Below are positions 7,853 through 14,527 of a DNA stretch of 42,115 nucleotides, piece after piece. Where the stretch lies: NCBI GenBank assembly GCA_017481225.1, contig JAFUPM010000096.1, positions 1 to 42,115 of the forward strand. Direction: 5' to 3'. The notes under the pieces are model-generated. The model was not told the origin of the DNA. It ran no database searches and saw only the letters and a list, made by a program, of their open reading frames with translations. Source of the DNA: Clostridia bacterium (lineage in GTDB: Bacteria > Bacillota > Clostridia > Oscillospirales > CAG-272). Each line of letters starts with the position of its first letter. Position 1 is the stretch's first letter. A program made the position numbers and the translations under genes.

Positions 7853-8377
7853 TTACTTCTCCTGCATAATGAGGCCGTAGGAGCCTTCCTTTCTCTTATA
7901 AACCACGCACACATCACCCGTCTCGGAATCGGTGAAGGCGAAGAAGGAGTGACCTATAAGGTTCATTTGCAGTATTGCCTCCTCGGGTGTCATAGGCTTG
8001 AAGGGGAAGGTTTTTACTCTGATGTTGAACTCGTCCTCCTCGATATATTCGTCATCATCGCCCTCGTCAATAACAAAGGCGCCACGCTTCATCATCTTCT
8101 CGACTCTCGTCTTGTTTTTCCGTATCTGGCGTTCAAGTCCCTCGACGGCTCTGTCAAGAGCTGTAAGGAAGGTTTCGCACTCCTCCTCAGAACGGAAGGT
8201 GGTGCCGCCCAAATTTACGGTAATTTCGATGATTTTGTCTCCCTTGCGAACCTTGCAGGTTACGAATGCCTCGGCATCGTCGCCGAAGAACTTGTCGAAC
8301 TTCTGCAGCTTCTTTTCGATAGCCAGCTTAAGGCTTTCGCGCACTGTCATCTGCTTGCCGTAAATCGTAATTTTCAT
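7853..8377 (-). CDS. hpf: Ribosome hibernation promoting factor, long form
   Basis: The 174-aa protein begins MKITIYGKQMTVRESLKLAI, the standard Hpf/RaiA N-terminal domain (about residues 1-105) that binds the decoding centre of the 30S subunit. An acidic linker (DEGDDDEYIEEDE, about 115-130) leads to the C-terminal dimerisation domain (about 130-174, 'FPFKPMTPEEAILQMNLIGH...VVYKRKEGSYGLI'). Long-form Hpf joins two 70S ribosomes into inactive 100S particles in stationary phase. It is a monocistronic unit. The ribosome binding site is weak and is preceded by the hairpin leader at 8378-8452, which suggests control at translation. Confidence 0.95.
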   Translation of the reverse strand: MKITIYGKQMTVRESLKLAIEKKLQKFDKFFGDDAEAFVTCKVRKGDKIIEITVNLGGTTFRSEEECETFLTALDRAVEGLERQIRKNKTRVEKMMKRGAFVIDEGDDDEYIEEDEFNIRVKTFPFKPMTPEEAILQMNLIGHSFFAFTDSETGDVCVVYKRKEGSYGLIMQEK

Positions 8378-8452
8378 TTGAGGTACCGTCTCTCACCTGA
8401 GAGAATCCTTTCCTGGTTACTTGAGAGAGCTTTCTCTCTCACCTACATTATA
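8378..8452 (-). promoter_or_regulatory. hpf promoter -10 and two-hairpin leader
   Basis: On the minus strand TATAAT (8447-8452) has only a poor -35. The leader carries TGAGAGAG:CTCTCTCA (8-bp stem, 4-nt loop; 8441-8422) and TCTCTCA:TGAGAGA (7-bp stem; 8404-8389). The four arms are near-identical or complementary, so alternative pairings exist. The second hairpin ends 11 nt before the hpf start codon. Confidence 0.6.
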
Positions 8453-8565
8453 TCATATATATTGTGAAAAATAAACAGTTTTTGTGAAATTTCTTTAAAG
8501 TTTTTGATAAACTTGTACAAAGTGTTAATTTTGAAATCCGACCTCACAAAATATACTCAAAAGCA

Positions 8566-8629
8566 TTGACAACCACCGAAAAATTTGATAAAATAAAATT
8601 TGTACGGAGAGAATTTATCTCCGTTTTTT
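8566..8629 (+). ncRNA. Promoter directly followed by a terminator hairpin (candidate tiny RNA)
   Basis: TTGACA (8566-8571), a 17-bp spacer and TAAAAT (8589-8594) predict a start near 8601. The next bases form ACGGAGA:TCTCCGT (8604-8624) with a T6 run. No plus-strand gene follows before 9812. The rest of 8453-8694 is AT-rich without a gene. Confidence 0.45.
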
Positions 8630-8646
8630 GTATTTTTGGGATAAAT

Positions 8647-8679
8647 AAAGCGAAGCATCGGGTTATGATGCTTCGCTTT
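8647..8679. terminator. Terminator of the membrane protein gene
   Basis: A 13-bp stem (AAAGCGAAGCATC with GATGCTTCGCTTT) lies 16 bp past the stop at 8695, with a moderately T-rich run on the minus strand. Confidence 0.7.
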
Positions 8680-8694
8680 GCATATTTAAGTTAA

Positions 8695-9264
8695 TCAGGC
8701 ATCTGTAACGTCGGTGTAGTCTACAACCTGAATGGGCTCTTCGGCCAGCTCGCTCATCTTCTTCGCCGCGGAAATGCCGCCTGCCAAGGATACGATGACC
8801 CATACGTGGAGGAGGTAGTCGATAATCATATCGAGGGAGAAGCCTCCAATAAAGAAGAGCGCCGCAGTATCAACGGAAAAAATAACGAGAGCCGCTATCA
8901 TAATACCCATACGGGGCTTTTTTGACAGGAGCCAGAGAACGAGATATACTGCAACGATAACTGTGGAAACCGCTGCGAGCCCCCACATAAGCGCGCCGTC
9001 ACTGACGACCTCGTATGCGCCCTCTCCCTCATAGTAGTATTCGGGCATTTTGCCCGAGAGAATCGCGCCCATCGTGGTTAAAAAATAAGGTACGAAAGCA
9101 GAGAAGAGAAAATAAGTATCACTTCCGGTTATCGCCAAAATCATATTGACAGCCGTAAAGATGATGACCAAAAGTAGGTTAGCTCTTGCAGAGGAATACT
9201 TCGACGCCAGCTGCGCGAGAGGGAAATATGGATTTGCGTTTTGCGGATTTCTGAATAGTGCCAT
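8695..9264 (-). CDS. Five-pass membrane protein of unknown function
   Basis: A 189-aa protein that I do not recognise. Hydrophobic segments lie at about residues 28-47, 51-70, 91-112, 118-138 and 145-166. A polar N-terminus (MALFRNPQNANPYFPLAQL) precedes them and a short acidic tail follows. A 20-residue loop rich in Gly, Tyr and Glu (about 71-90) separates helices 2 and 3. There is no signal peptide or catalytic motif. GGAG lies 7 nt before the ATG, and a consensus promoter drives it as a single gene. Confidence 0.75.
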   Translation of the reverse strand: MALFRNPQNANPYFPLAQLASKYSSARANLLLVIIFTAVNMILAITGSDTYFLFSAFVPYFLTTMGAILSGKMPEYYYEGEGAYEVVSDGALMWGLAAVSTVIVAVYLVLWLLSKKPRMGIMIAALVIFSVDTAALFFIGGFSLDMIIDYLLHVWVIVSLAGGISAAKKMSELAEEPIQVVDYTDVTDA

Positions 9265-9319
9265 AGCGGTCTCCTTGTGTAAGAATAATCAAGTACAGAA
9301 AAGTATCTGTTACACTTAT

Positions 9320-9348
9320 ATTATATCGCGGATATACGCGTATGTCAA
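9320..9348 (-). promoter_or_regulatory. Consensus promoter of the membrane protein gene
   Basis: On the minus strand TTGACA (9343-9348), exactly 17 bp, TATAAT (9320-9325). The spacer contains an alternating CGCGTATATCCGCG stretch. This is one of the best housekeeping promoters in the window, which implies high or constant expression. Confidence 0.88.
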
Positions 9349-9376
9349 GCATTTTGTGGCGCCCTCGGGGCTTGTC

Positions 9377-9652
9377 TCAAAGCCTTCGGCTAAGGAAAGC
9401 CGTCTCAAGGAAAAACGACACCCCAAGCTTGCAGCCTATGCTGAATGCCTTTCTTGAAAAGAAGGCTTGTATTTCATTCAAGGCATCGACGTATTTGTCA
9501 ACAGCCTCGCCTTGTCCCTTTGTCAGCGTTCGACTCATCGCCTCGTGTAGCTCACTCGCCCGTTTTATAAGCGCCCGTTCCTCGTCCGTGGTTATTACCG
9601 CGCACTTATCTGATAAATATTCTTCCCATAGCTTTTCTGTTGCGGTTTTCAT
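9377..9652 (-). CDS. DUF6809-like small protein
   Basis: A 91-aa, mostly helical protein. The C-terminal part 'AFSIGCKLGVSFFLE' resembles the F-x-x-G-F/C-x-L-G pattern that I associate with DUF6809 proteins of clostridial mobile or accessory DNA, and the N-terminal half has the E-rich helical layout of that family. The assignment is from pattern memory and is moderate. It is divergent from the XRE gene at 9812, with three operator-like palindromes between. GGGGG lies 7 nt before the ATG. The function of the family is unknown. Confidence 0.5.
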   Translation of the reverse strand: MKTATEKLWEEYLSDKCAVITTDEERALIKRASELHEAMSRTLTKGQGEAVDKYVDALNEIQAFFSRKAFSIGCKLGVSFFLETAFLSRRL

Positions 9653-9673
9653 TATTATACCCCCATTTTGTAT

Positions 9674-9748
9674 TACAACATAGATGTTGTTGATATATTA
9701 ATTTTACATCATTTATGTAGTAAAGCCAACTACAACATATATGATGTA
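9674..9748. promoter_or_regulatory. Three 18-bp operator-like palindromes
   Basis: TACAACATAGATGTTGTT (9674-9691), TACATCATTTATGTAGTA (9705-9722) and TACAACATATATGATGTA (9731-9748) share the form TACAWCAT-NN-ATGWWGTA. Centre spacings are 31 and 26 bp. The third lies just upstream of TAAAAT (9752-9757), covering the spacer of the likely XRE promoter. Confidence 0.7.
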
Positions 9749-9773
9749 TGGTAAAATCTACGTAATAAACAAA

Positions 9774-9797
9774 AAAGAGCCGCGAGGACGGCTCTTT
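9774..9797. other. Hairpin in the XRE 5' leader
   Basis: AAAGAGCCG pairs with CGGCTCTTT (9 bp, 6-nt loop). It sits just before the GGGGG ribosome binding site at about 9799. On the minus strand it is followed by a T6 run, so it could also stop antisense transcription. Confidence 0.55.
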
Positions 9798-9811
9798 CGG
9801 GGGATTATATT

Positions 9812-10030
9812 ATGCAATTTTACCAGAGGCTAAGAGATATAAGAGAGGATGCCGATAAGACCCAAAGTGAAATAGCCGAGGTGCTGGGCACCCGACAGCA
9901 GCAATATGCCCGTTGGGAAAGCGGAGCCTGGCAGATGCCCATTGAGCACTACAAAACCCTCGCTCGCTATTATAACGTTTCCGTCGACTATCTTTCGGGA
10001 CTTGTCGACACACCAAGAAAGCTGCGGTAG
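9812..10030 (+). CDS. XRE-family helix-turn-helix repressor
   Basis: A 72-aa single-domain DNA-binding protein. 'RLRDIREDADKTQSEIAEVL' followed by 'GTRQQQYARWESGAWQMP' is the five-helix HTH_3 (Cro/CI) fold, with the recognition helix around QQQYARWE. The end '...LARYYNVSVDYLSGL' is the standard closing helix. There is no effector or peptidase domain, so it would act as a simple dimeric repressor. GGGGG lies 8 nt before the ATG. The palindromes at 9674-9748 make self-regulation and control of the divergent gene the natural inference. Confidence 0.85.
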   Translation: MQFYQRLRDIREDADKTQSEIAEVLGTRQQQYARWESGAWQMPIEHYKTLARYYNVSVDYLSGLVDTPRKLR

Positions 10031-10062
10031 ACACTTCACCCCGTGGGCGTGTCGCGTTTTTT
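10030..10062 (+). terminator. Terminator of the XRE gene
   Basis: GACAC pairs with GTGTC, extended by CACC/GGG pairing, followed by GCG and T6. The 3' half (GGCGTGTCGCGTTTTTT) recurs elsewhere in the window, near 27720 on the other strand. Confidence 0.6.
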
Positions 10063-10173
10063 GATGCTTTTGGCGAGCTTGTCGGCTTGCAGAAGCTTGC
10101 TCTCGTGAGCCGTAATACGGTTTAATTCGCCGCCCGGCAGGTAATAATTGCTTTTCGCCAAAGCTTCGCGGCG

Positions 10174-10243
10174 GAAAGACACCTCGGTCAAGCCTTGCGC
10201 TAATCTTCGCTACTGAAAGGCACCTCGGTCAAGTCTTGCGCTA
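10174..10243. repeat. 29-bp direct repeat, 41-bp period
   Basis: Two copies of GAAAGACACCTCGGTCAAGC plus CTTGCGCTA lie at 10174-10202 and 10215-10243 with two mismatches. They are in the spacer past the stop of the nucleoside phosphorylase gene. Confidence 0.75.
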
Positions 10244-10269
10244 TGCTACGCGAGGAGAAGATGCTCGGG

Positions 10270-11028
10270 TTAGATTCTCTTCGCAATATGGAGCGCGATG
10301 AAAAAGTGCTTCAGCCTCTCGTCTATGGAAATATCCGAGAGAATGCTTTTCTCCCAGCTTTCAGAGTCCAGGTTATCCGCCCTATATAGGAAGCTGTAAA
10401 GTCTGACCTCGCGGAAGTCAGCCACCGCCTGGCAGGCGGCAAGCTCCATTTCCACGGCGATGCACCCCTCTGCGATGCGCTTTGCCATATTGCCTCTCGT
10501 TTCGCGATAGAAGGCGTCGGTAGACCAGGTGCCTCCCTTGACGTGCTTCACGCCAAGCTGTGTGAGAATATCCGAGACCTTGCCGTGATTTTTTATCTCT
10601 ATGTAATCCGCAGGAGGGGCGTAATGGTAGCTCATTCCCTCGTCGCGGTATGCCTTTGTAGGCACGATAAGTACACCGGGGGATATAGACTTGTCAAGTC
10701 CTCCCGCAGAGCCGAAAATTACGAAGCTTTTGCAGGAGTAGACGTAGGATATCTCCTCGATAAGTCCTGCGGCAATAGGCGCGCCTACCGTCGTTTTAAC
10801 GACGCCGATATTGGTGCCCTTGTATCTGTAAACGGGGTAGGTGCAGGCAACGCTCCTTATAAGCGGCTCTTCGTCTATCGGTTCAATGAGGCAGTCCTCC
10901 ATAAGGGCGTCCATAATTTTATACGAGAAATTTATTATGCAAACGTCAAGGGTGTGACAGCTCTTTGTAAGCACCTCCGAGCGTTCCATAACGGCAGGGG
11001 TGGATATGTCAAAGGATTCGGTTATCAT
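10270..11028 (-). CDS. Nucleoside phosphorylase (PNP/UDP family)
   Basis: A 252-aa member of the PNP_UDP_1 family, which splits nucleosides with phosphate into a free base and ribose-1-phosphate. Visible family blocks are 'TTVGAPIAAGLIEE', 'FGSAGGLDKSISPGVLIVP' (phosphate/ribose region), 'GGTWSTDAFYRET' and 'AVEMELAACQAVA', in which the M-E pair binds the ribose. The pattern is nearer to uridine phosphorylase-like enzymes than to hexameric DeoD, but the base cannot be fixed. The start is placed at the ATG at 11028, after a GGAG-rich stretch, not at the in-frame ATG 20 codons upstream. It is cytoplasmic and serves nucleoside salvage. It is a single gene. Confidence 0.85.
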   Translation of the reverse strand: MITESFDISTPAVMERSEVLTKSCHTLDVCIINFSYKIMDALMEDCLIEPIDEEPLIRSVACTYPVYRYKGTNIGVVKTTVGAPIAAGLIEEISYVYSCKSFVIFGSAGGLDKSISPGVLIVPTKAYRDEGMSYHYAPPADYIEIKNHGKVSDILTQLGVKHVKGGTWSTDAFYRETRGNMAKRIAEGCIAVEMELAACQAVADFREVRLYSFLYRADNLDSESWEKSILSDISIDERLKHFFIALHIAKRI

Positions 11029-11084
11029 AACGCCTTTTCTCCTTCCGCGTTTTTCTAATATTATAGCACAAAGCGACGCTTGTT

Positions 11085-11174
11085 TCAAGAATCCTTTTTA
11101 TTGATAGCGAAAAGGCAGAATATAAGAAACGATACTGCACCTCCGACCATCGTTCCAAGTAAAAATTGCCACAT
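11085..11174 (-). CDS. 29-aa single-pass membrane peptide, DUF3789-like
   Basis: MWQFLLGTMVGGAVSFLIFC is the first part of a 29-residue peptide that ends in KKDS. It has one transmembrane helix (about 4-24) with a GTMVGG turn and a positively charged end. This resembles the tiny DUF3789 proteins found in clostridial accessory regions; the match is by pattern only. AAAGGAG lies 7 nt upstream of the ATG, which is strong support for a real gene. It begins 14 nt after the end of a longer minus-strand frame (11189-11380) and ends 56 nt before the phosphorylase start. Confidence 0.65.
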   Translation of the reverse strand: MWQFLLGTMVGGAVSFLIFCLFAINKKDS

Positions 11175-11188
11175 ACGTTCTCCTTTCG

Positions 11189-11380
11189 TCAGAGCCTTTG
11201 TCCTGTGGTTGTTTTGCCGTACACCGTTAGTATATTCGCTGCGAAGTGCCTCCGACAAACAGGAGAGGTCAGCTGGTAAAGCGAAGACTTGAGGTAACCG
11301 CAGGGGACAGTTTGCTCGTTGGTACCCGCGGTGGCAAAAATAAAAGTGCGCCCCAAAAGGAGCGCACCGAAAAAATGCAT
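11189..11380 (-). CDS. Doubtful small ORF upstream of the DUF3789-like gene
   Basis: A 63-codon frame ends in 'NILTVYGKTTTGQRL' 14 nt before the membrane peptide. The C-terminal YGKTTTGQR looks conserved-like and such tails often seem to precede DUF3789 genes, but I cannot verify this. The N-terminal part is read through a terminator hairpin, and the only ATG has a ribosome binding site abutting it, so either the true start is downstream or the frame is not translated. Confidence 0.3.
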   Translation of the reverse strand: MHFFGALLLGRTFIFATAGTNEQTVPCGYLKSSLYQLTSPVCRRHFAANILTVYGKTTTGQRL

Positions 11381-11499
11381 CTCCCTTCAATTGTTGTCAC
11401 ACAAATTGCACATCCGACGAGGGTATGAGTAAAAGGAGAAAACACTTTTTGCTTTAAGTATTTTCCCTCACCGAACGCACGATATTCAATTTGTGTGAC
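11335..11499 (-). ncRNA. Candidate structured RNA with own promoter and terminator (about 165 nt)
   Basis: The promoter at 11506-11534 predicts a start at about 11499. That is the first base of a perfect 13-bp closing helix (GTCACACAAATTG, 11499-11487, with CAATTTGTGTGAC, 11408-11396). Inside, GAGGG/CCCTC and AAAATACTT:AAGTGTTTT form further helices. A terminator follows at 11367-11335 (GTGCGC:GCGCAC, then TTTTATTTTT). It could be a free RNA or a cis-acting leader for the small ORFs to the left. Confidence 0.5.
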
Positions 11500-11505
11500 G
11501 AGTAT

Positions 11506-11534
11506 ATTTTACCACGAATCTTTCAATTTGTCAA
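11506..11534 (-). promoter_or_regulatory. Promoter of the structured RNA
   Basis: On the minus strand TTGACA (11529-11534), 17 bp, TAAAAT (11506-11511). Confidence 0.8.
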
Positions 11535-11558
11535 TAATTATCAAAAAATACGGTTTTA

Positions 11559-11670
11559 ACACATTGAAGATTAGGGCGTTGATATACTGAAAATTACGGC
11601 AACGACATATTGGAATACGGTATTAACATACTTAAGATTTGTGCGTTGAAATATCAAAGATTAGGCATTA
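11559..11670. repeat. Degenerate 21-23 bp tandem repeat
   Basis: Five diverged units start at 11559, 11582, 11605, 11626 and 11649, with consensus about ACATAYTGAAGATTASGG plus CGTTG. It fills most of the spacer between the RNA promoter and the cyclophilin promoter. Confidence 0.6.
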
Positions 11671-11742
11671 ACTGTTTTTAGGGTAGCTGCTTTCGCCTAC
11701 TGACAGTACGTTAGCTCCGACAGCAAAATTTACAAAAGGTAC

Positions 11743-11771
11743 TTGATATATATTTGACTTTGTTGTATAAT
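11743..11771 (+). promoter_or_regulatory. Promoter of the cyclophilin gene
   Basis: TTGATA (11743-11748), 17 bp, TATAAT (11766-11771). The predicted start near 11778 lies after the in-frame ATG at 11754, which fixes the protein start at 11811. Confidence 0.8.
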
Positions 11772-11810
11772 GTAATCGTTGATTTAAAAAAAGTACAGGT
11801 TGGTATCAAA

Positions 11811-12554
11811 ATGGCAAAAAAGAAAAACAGGAATTCGAATTATCAGACCGAGGCGAGAGAGGCTGCGCGCAAGAAGGCGGAGGCAGAGGAGCTTGCGGCT
11901 CGCCGCAAAAAGCGCAACAGAGCTATATTTATCCCCTTGATTTCGGTTTTCACCCTTGCGGTAATACTTTTCGGTATAATTACCTTCAGCGCGGGCTGGT
12001 ACGGTCCCGACGGACTTGGCTGGTACGGTCATAAGGTGACTCACACCGCCACCATTATAGTGAAGAACTACGGTACTATTACCTTAGAGCTTTACGGTGA
12101 GGAGGCGCCCGAGACTGTAGCTAACTTCAAGAAGCTGGCTGACGAGGGCTACTATGACGGAGCTAATTTCCACAGAATTATAGAAGGCTTTATGGCTCAG
12201 GGCGGCGAGGGCAAGGGAACTGCCGCGTCTATCAAGGGCGAGTTTGCGGAAAACGGATTTAAGAAAAACGACGTAAAGCATAAAAGAGGTACCATTTCTA
12301 TGGCGCGTACCGATGATATGAACTCCGCCTCCTCTCAGTTCTTCATAGTACACGAAACGTCAAAGGAAAATAGCAAGGCGCTTGACGGACTTTACGCCGC
12401 GTTCGGCAGAGTTGTTGACGACGGGGTAAGCTATGAGACACTTGACAAAATCTGCACCGACGAATATACCCTTGGCTGGAACGGTATGCTGGCGGTGGAG
12501 AGCGAGAAGCCCTTTATCCTTACCATAGACGTCAAGGAAGTCGGCGAGGAATAA
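11811..12554 (+). CDS. Membrane-anchored cyclophilin-type peptidyl-prolyl isomerase
   Basis: A 247-aa protein. A basic, Ala/Glu/Lys-rich N-terminus (about 1-38) precedes one transmembrane helix (about 40-62, 'IFIPLISVFTLAVILFGIIT'), placing the catalytic part outside the membrane. The cyclophilin domain (about 78-245) shows 'FHRIIEGFMAQGGEG' with the catalytic F-H-R and 'GTISMARTDDMNSASSQFFI' with Q-F-F. Such PPIases help fold exported proteins. The start at 11811 has a weak ribosome binding site (CAGGTTGGT). It is a single gene with its own promoter and terminator. Confidence 0.92.
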   Translation: MAKKKNRNSNYQTEAREAARKKAEAEELAARRKKRNRAIFIPLISVFTLAVILFGIITFSAGWYGPDGLGWYGHKVTHTATIIVKNYGTITLELYGEEAPETVANFKKLADEGYYDGANFHRIIEGFMAQGGEGKGTAASIKGEFAENGFKKNDVKHKRGTISMARTDDMNSASSQFFIVHETSKENSKALDGLYAAFGRVVDDGVSYETLDKICTDEYTLGWNGMLAVESEKPFILTIDVKEVGEE

Positions 12555-12639
12555 TACTCTTTGAAAGAATGGCAAATGCAGCGAAATGTAAACTGTTATT
12601 GTCAAAACCATAATTTTAAACTGAAAATAAGAGAAAAAC

Positions 12640-12675
12640 AAAGCAACGGCTGACCGAAAGGTGCCGTTGCTTTTT
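12640..12675 (+). terminator. Terminator of the cyclophilin gene
   Basis: AAAGCAACGGC pairs with GCCGTTGCTTT over a 12-nt loop, followed by a T run. Confidence 0.88.
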
Positions 12676-12770
12676 ATTGTTTATTGAGCTTGTATTACTG
12701 ACCTTGCGCGACTGCCCCTCTGTGTCCTGCCTCTTGGCGGAGCTATAAGTTACAGTGAGGAATAGCTTCG

Positions 12771-13030
12771 TTCGCTTGAGCTGATATTTTTCTTCCTTCG
12801 CTTGGGTCGGTAGTTGCCTTGGCTCGCCCGGGTCGTTAGTTGCCTTGGTTCGCTTGAGTCGTTAGTTGCTATGGTTCGCCCGGGTCGTTAGTTGCCTTGG
12901 TTCGCCTAGGTCGTTAGTTGCCTTGGCTCGCCCGGGTCGTTAGTTGCCTTGGTTTGATTGAGCTGATAGTTGCCTTCATTCGCTTAAGCTTTTAGCTGTC
13001 TTCACTCGCTTCCAGCCGTTAGTTGCCCTC
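12771..13030. repeat. 26-bp tandem repeat array (ten copies) reaching a stop codon
   Basis: Units start every 26 bp from 12771 to 13005, with consensus TTCGCYYGGGTCGTTAGTTG plus CCTTGG. The middle copies (12823-12952) are the most alike. The last unit overlaps the final codons and stop of the VTT gene (stop at 13019-13021), and the TTAGTTGCC in each unit equals that gene's stop region. The rest of 12676-12770 shows nothing. Confidence 0.9.
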
Positions 13031-13768
13031 TTCGGGGAGGGTGTCGCTTGGGCTGCTATTGGTATTTGGGAACCTTTTGTCTATAAGGCTGCATATCCTT
13101 TTGTTGAAGATTAAACCGAGGGCGGCGAGCGTCACCGAGATTACCGTCATAATAACGGCGAGGATATAGTTTTCCTCAATGACCGCAGAGCCCGTCAAAG
13201 TCGATGTGATAATAGTGGGTATACGCGCGATGCTTGAGACTATAAGAAAGTGGGAAAGCTTAACCTTGGTTAAGGGAATTGGATAAATGAGTACGTCCTT
13301 CGGTATTCCCGGTATAAGGAATATAAAGAAAAGAATTATAAGCGCGCGCCTCGGGGCGTTTAGGAAGGTCAGGCGCTTGAAGTCTCTTTCACTGACGTTT
13401 TCGTCAACGAATGCCCGTCCAAGCCTTCTGACAAGGAGAAATATAAGCGCAGTACCCAGGTTCAGCCCAACAAGACACAAAATAAGCCCGAGCAGCGGTC
13501 CGAACATAACCCCTGCCGCAAGCTCTACAAACTCCCCGGGAATAAACGCCACAACCACCTGCAAGGTCTGTATAAGGCAGAGGATAAGGGCGCCGAAAAT
13601 TCCCGTGGACTGTATCTCTTCGACAAATCTCCTAAGCCCCTCGTCGGTGGAAAGAGAGGCGAAGGTGTTGGAGTATCTTACCGTCACGAATATTGCTATG
13701 CCGAGGAGCAAGGCGATGGCAATTAAATTGATAAGAATTTGCGTTTTGTTCTTTCTGCTTTTGCTCAT
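13019..13768 (-). CDS. TVP38/TMEM64 (VTT/SNARE-associated) family membrane protein
   Basis: A 249-aa polytopic membrane protein. After a basic N-terminus and one helix (about 10-30), the VTT domain follows with 'LQVVVAFIPGEFVELAAGVMF' (family F-I-P-G/E-x-x-x-x-x-A-G-x-x-F-G core) and 'FFIFLIPGIPKDVLIYPIP', the second re-entrant loop with its conserved F-L-x-P-G-x-P. VTT proteins are linked to lipid scrambling or small-solute movement; the specific role is unknown. The start at 13768 has AGGA with 6-nt spacing. The tail 'SPSDTLPEEGN' is hydrophilic and its stop merges with the 26-bp array. Confidence 0.88.
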   Translation of the reverse strand: MSKSRKNKTQILINLIAIALLLGIAIFVTVRYSNTFASLSTDEGLRRFVEEIQSTGIFGALILCLIQTLQVVVAFIPGEFVELAAGVMFGPLLGLILCLVGLNLGTALIFLLVRRLGRAFVDENVSERDFKRLTFLNAPRRALIILFFIFLIPGIPKDVLIYPIPLTKVKLSHFLIVSSIARIPTIITSTLTGSAVIEENYILAVIMTVISVTLAALGLIFNKRICSLIDKRFPNTNSSPSDTLPEEGN

Positions 13769-13857
13769 ATCTGTTCCTGCTTTGTAGGCAAAATATGTCA
13801 AAATGTAAATATAAATTTACAAATACAAGAGTTTTAGTCGAAAGTCGAGATGAGAAA

Positions 13858-14382
13858 TTATTTTGCGTAGTACACTCTTCCGGGCAGAACTTCCTTCTTT
13901 TTGGGGTATTCTCCCGAGGGGTAGCCGACTATCATATTAGCGACGCCCTCCCATTCGCCCGCGACGCCTATAGACTTAAGCCACTCCTTCCACTCGGGCA
14001 TATCGAACACCTCGCGGGCTCTGTGTATCCAGCAGGAGCCGACACCCAGCGCGTGGGCGGCTATCATAATATTGCCTGCCACAAGAGAGGCGTCGTAAAT
14101 GGAGGTTCTTATATTCTTATTTGCCAGCACCACAAGCACTGTAGGGGCGCCGTAGAAGGGGTCGGATTTTGCGCCTAAAACGTCGGCGTTAGCCTGCGAG
14201 AGTCTGTCTCGTATTTCCTTGTTGGTAACGGCGACTATAATAGCTCCCTGCAGATTTCTGCCGCTTGCGGCTTCGGTGCCTGCTTTGATAATTTTCTCGA
14301 GTATTTCCTCGGGCACGGGTGTATCCGTATAGCCCTTGATGCTCCTTCTTGTGCTGATTATATCAAGCGTTTCGTTTTTCAC
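13858..14382 (-). CDS. Nitroreductase-family flavoprotein
   Basis: A 174-aa FMN-dependent nitroreductase-like oxidoreductase. 'IISTRRSIKGYTDTPVPEEIL' is the N-terminal FMN-binding RRS motif, 'AASGRNLQGAIIVAV' matches the N/Q flavin contact, and 'DASLVAGNIMIAAHALGVGSCWI' and 'IVGYPSGEYPKKK' are the standard central and C-terminal blocks. It is a compact form with few insertions and acts as a dimer in the cytoplasm. The substrate is unknown. The start codon is GTG (14382), with GGAGA 8 nt upstream. No clear promoter was found in 14383-14527. Confidence 0.9.
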   Translation of the reverse strand: MKNETLDIISTRRSIKGYTDTPVPEEILEKIIKAGTEAASGRNLQGAIIVAVTNKEIRDRLSQANADVLGAKSDPFYGAPTVLVVLANKNIRTSIYDASLVAGNIMIAAHALGVGSCWIHRAREVFDMPEWKEWLKSIGVAGEWEGVANMIVGYPSGEYPKKKEVLPGRVYYAK

Positions 14383-14527
14383 GGTTCGGTCTCCTATGCT
14401 TTTTGACTTAATTTATTTTGATAGGCGCCCAAAGGTCTTTTCTTAAAGATAAATTAATATAGCCTATGAGGACGCTGAGGTCGTTAATTTACAGTATGTG
14501 ATTAGAATTAAAATATGTAATAAAAGC

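Noticed and set aside
8378-8694. raiA-motif RNA upstream of hpf
   Set aside because: The leader is only about 65 nt and consists of two simple hairpins; the much larger raiA RNA architecture is not present.
11308-11345. T-box-like sequence (GGTACCCGCGGTGG) on the plus strand
   Set aside because: It has one extra C compared with the T-box core, no stem I or specifier upstream, no plus-strand terminator with T run, and the next gene is a cyclophilin, not an aminoacyl-tRNA synthetase or amino-acid gene.
13803-13820. Palindrome TGTAAAT-N4-ATTTACA between the VTT and nitroreductase genes
   Set aside because: It is AT-rich and single-copy in the window. It does not match a known operator well enough to be called a site.
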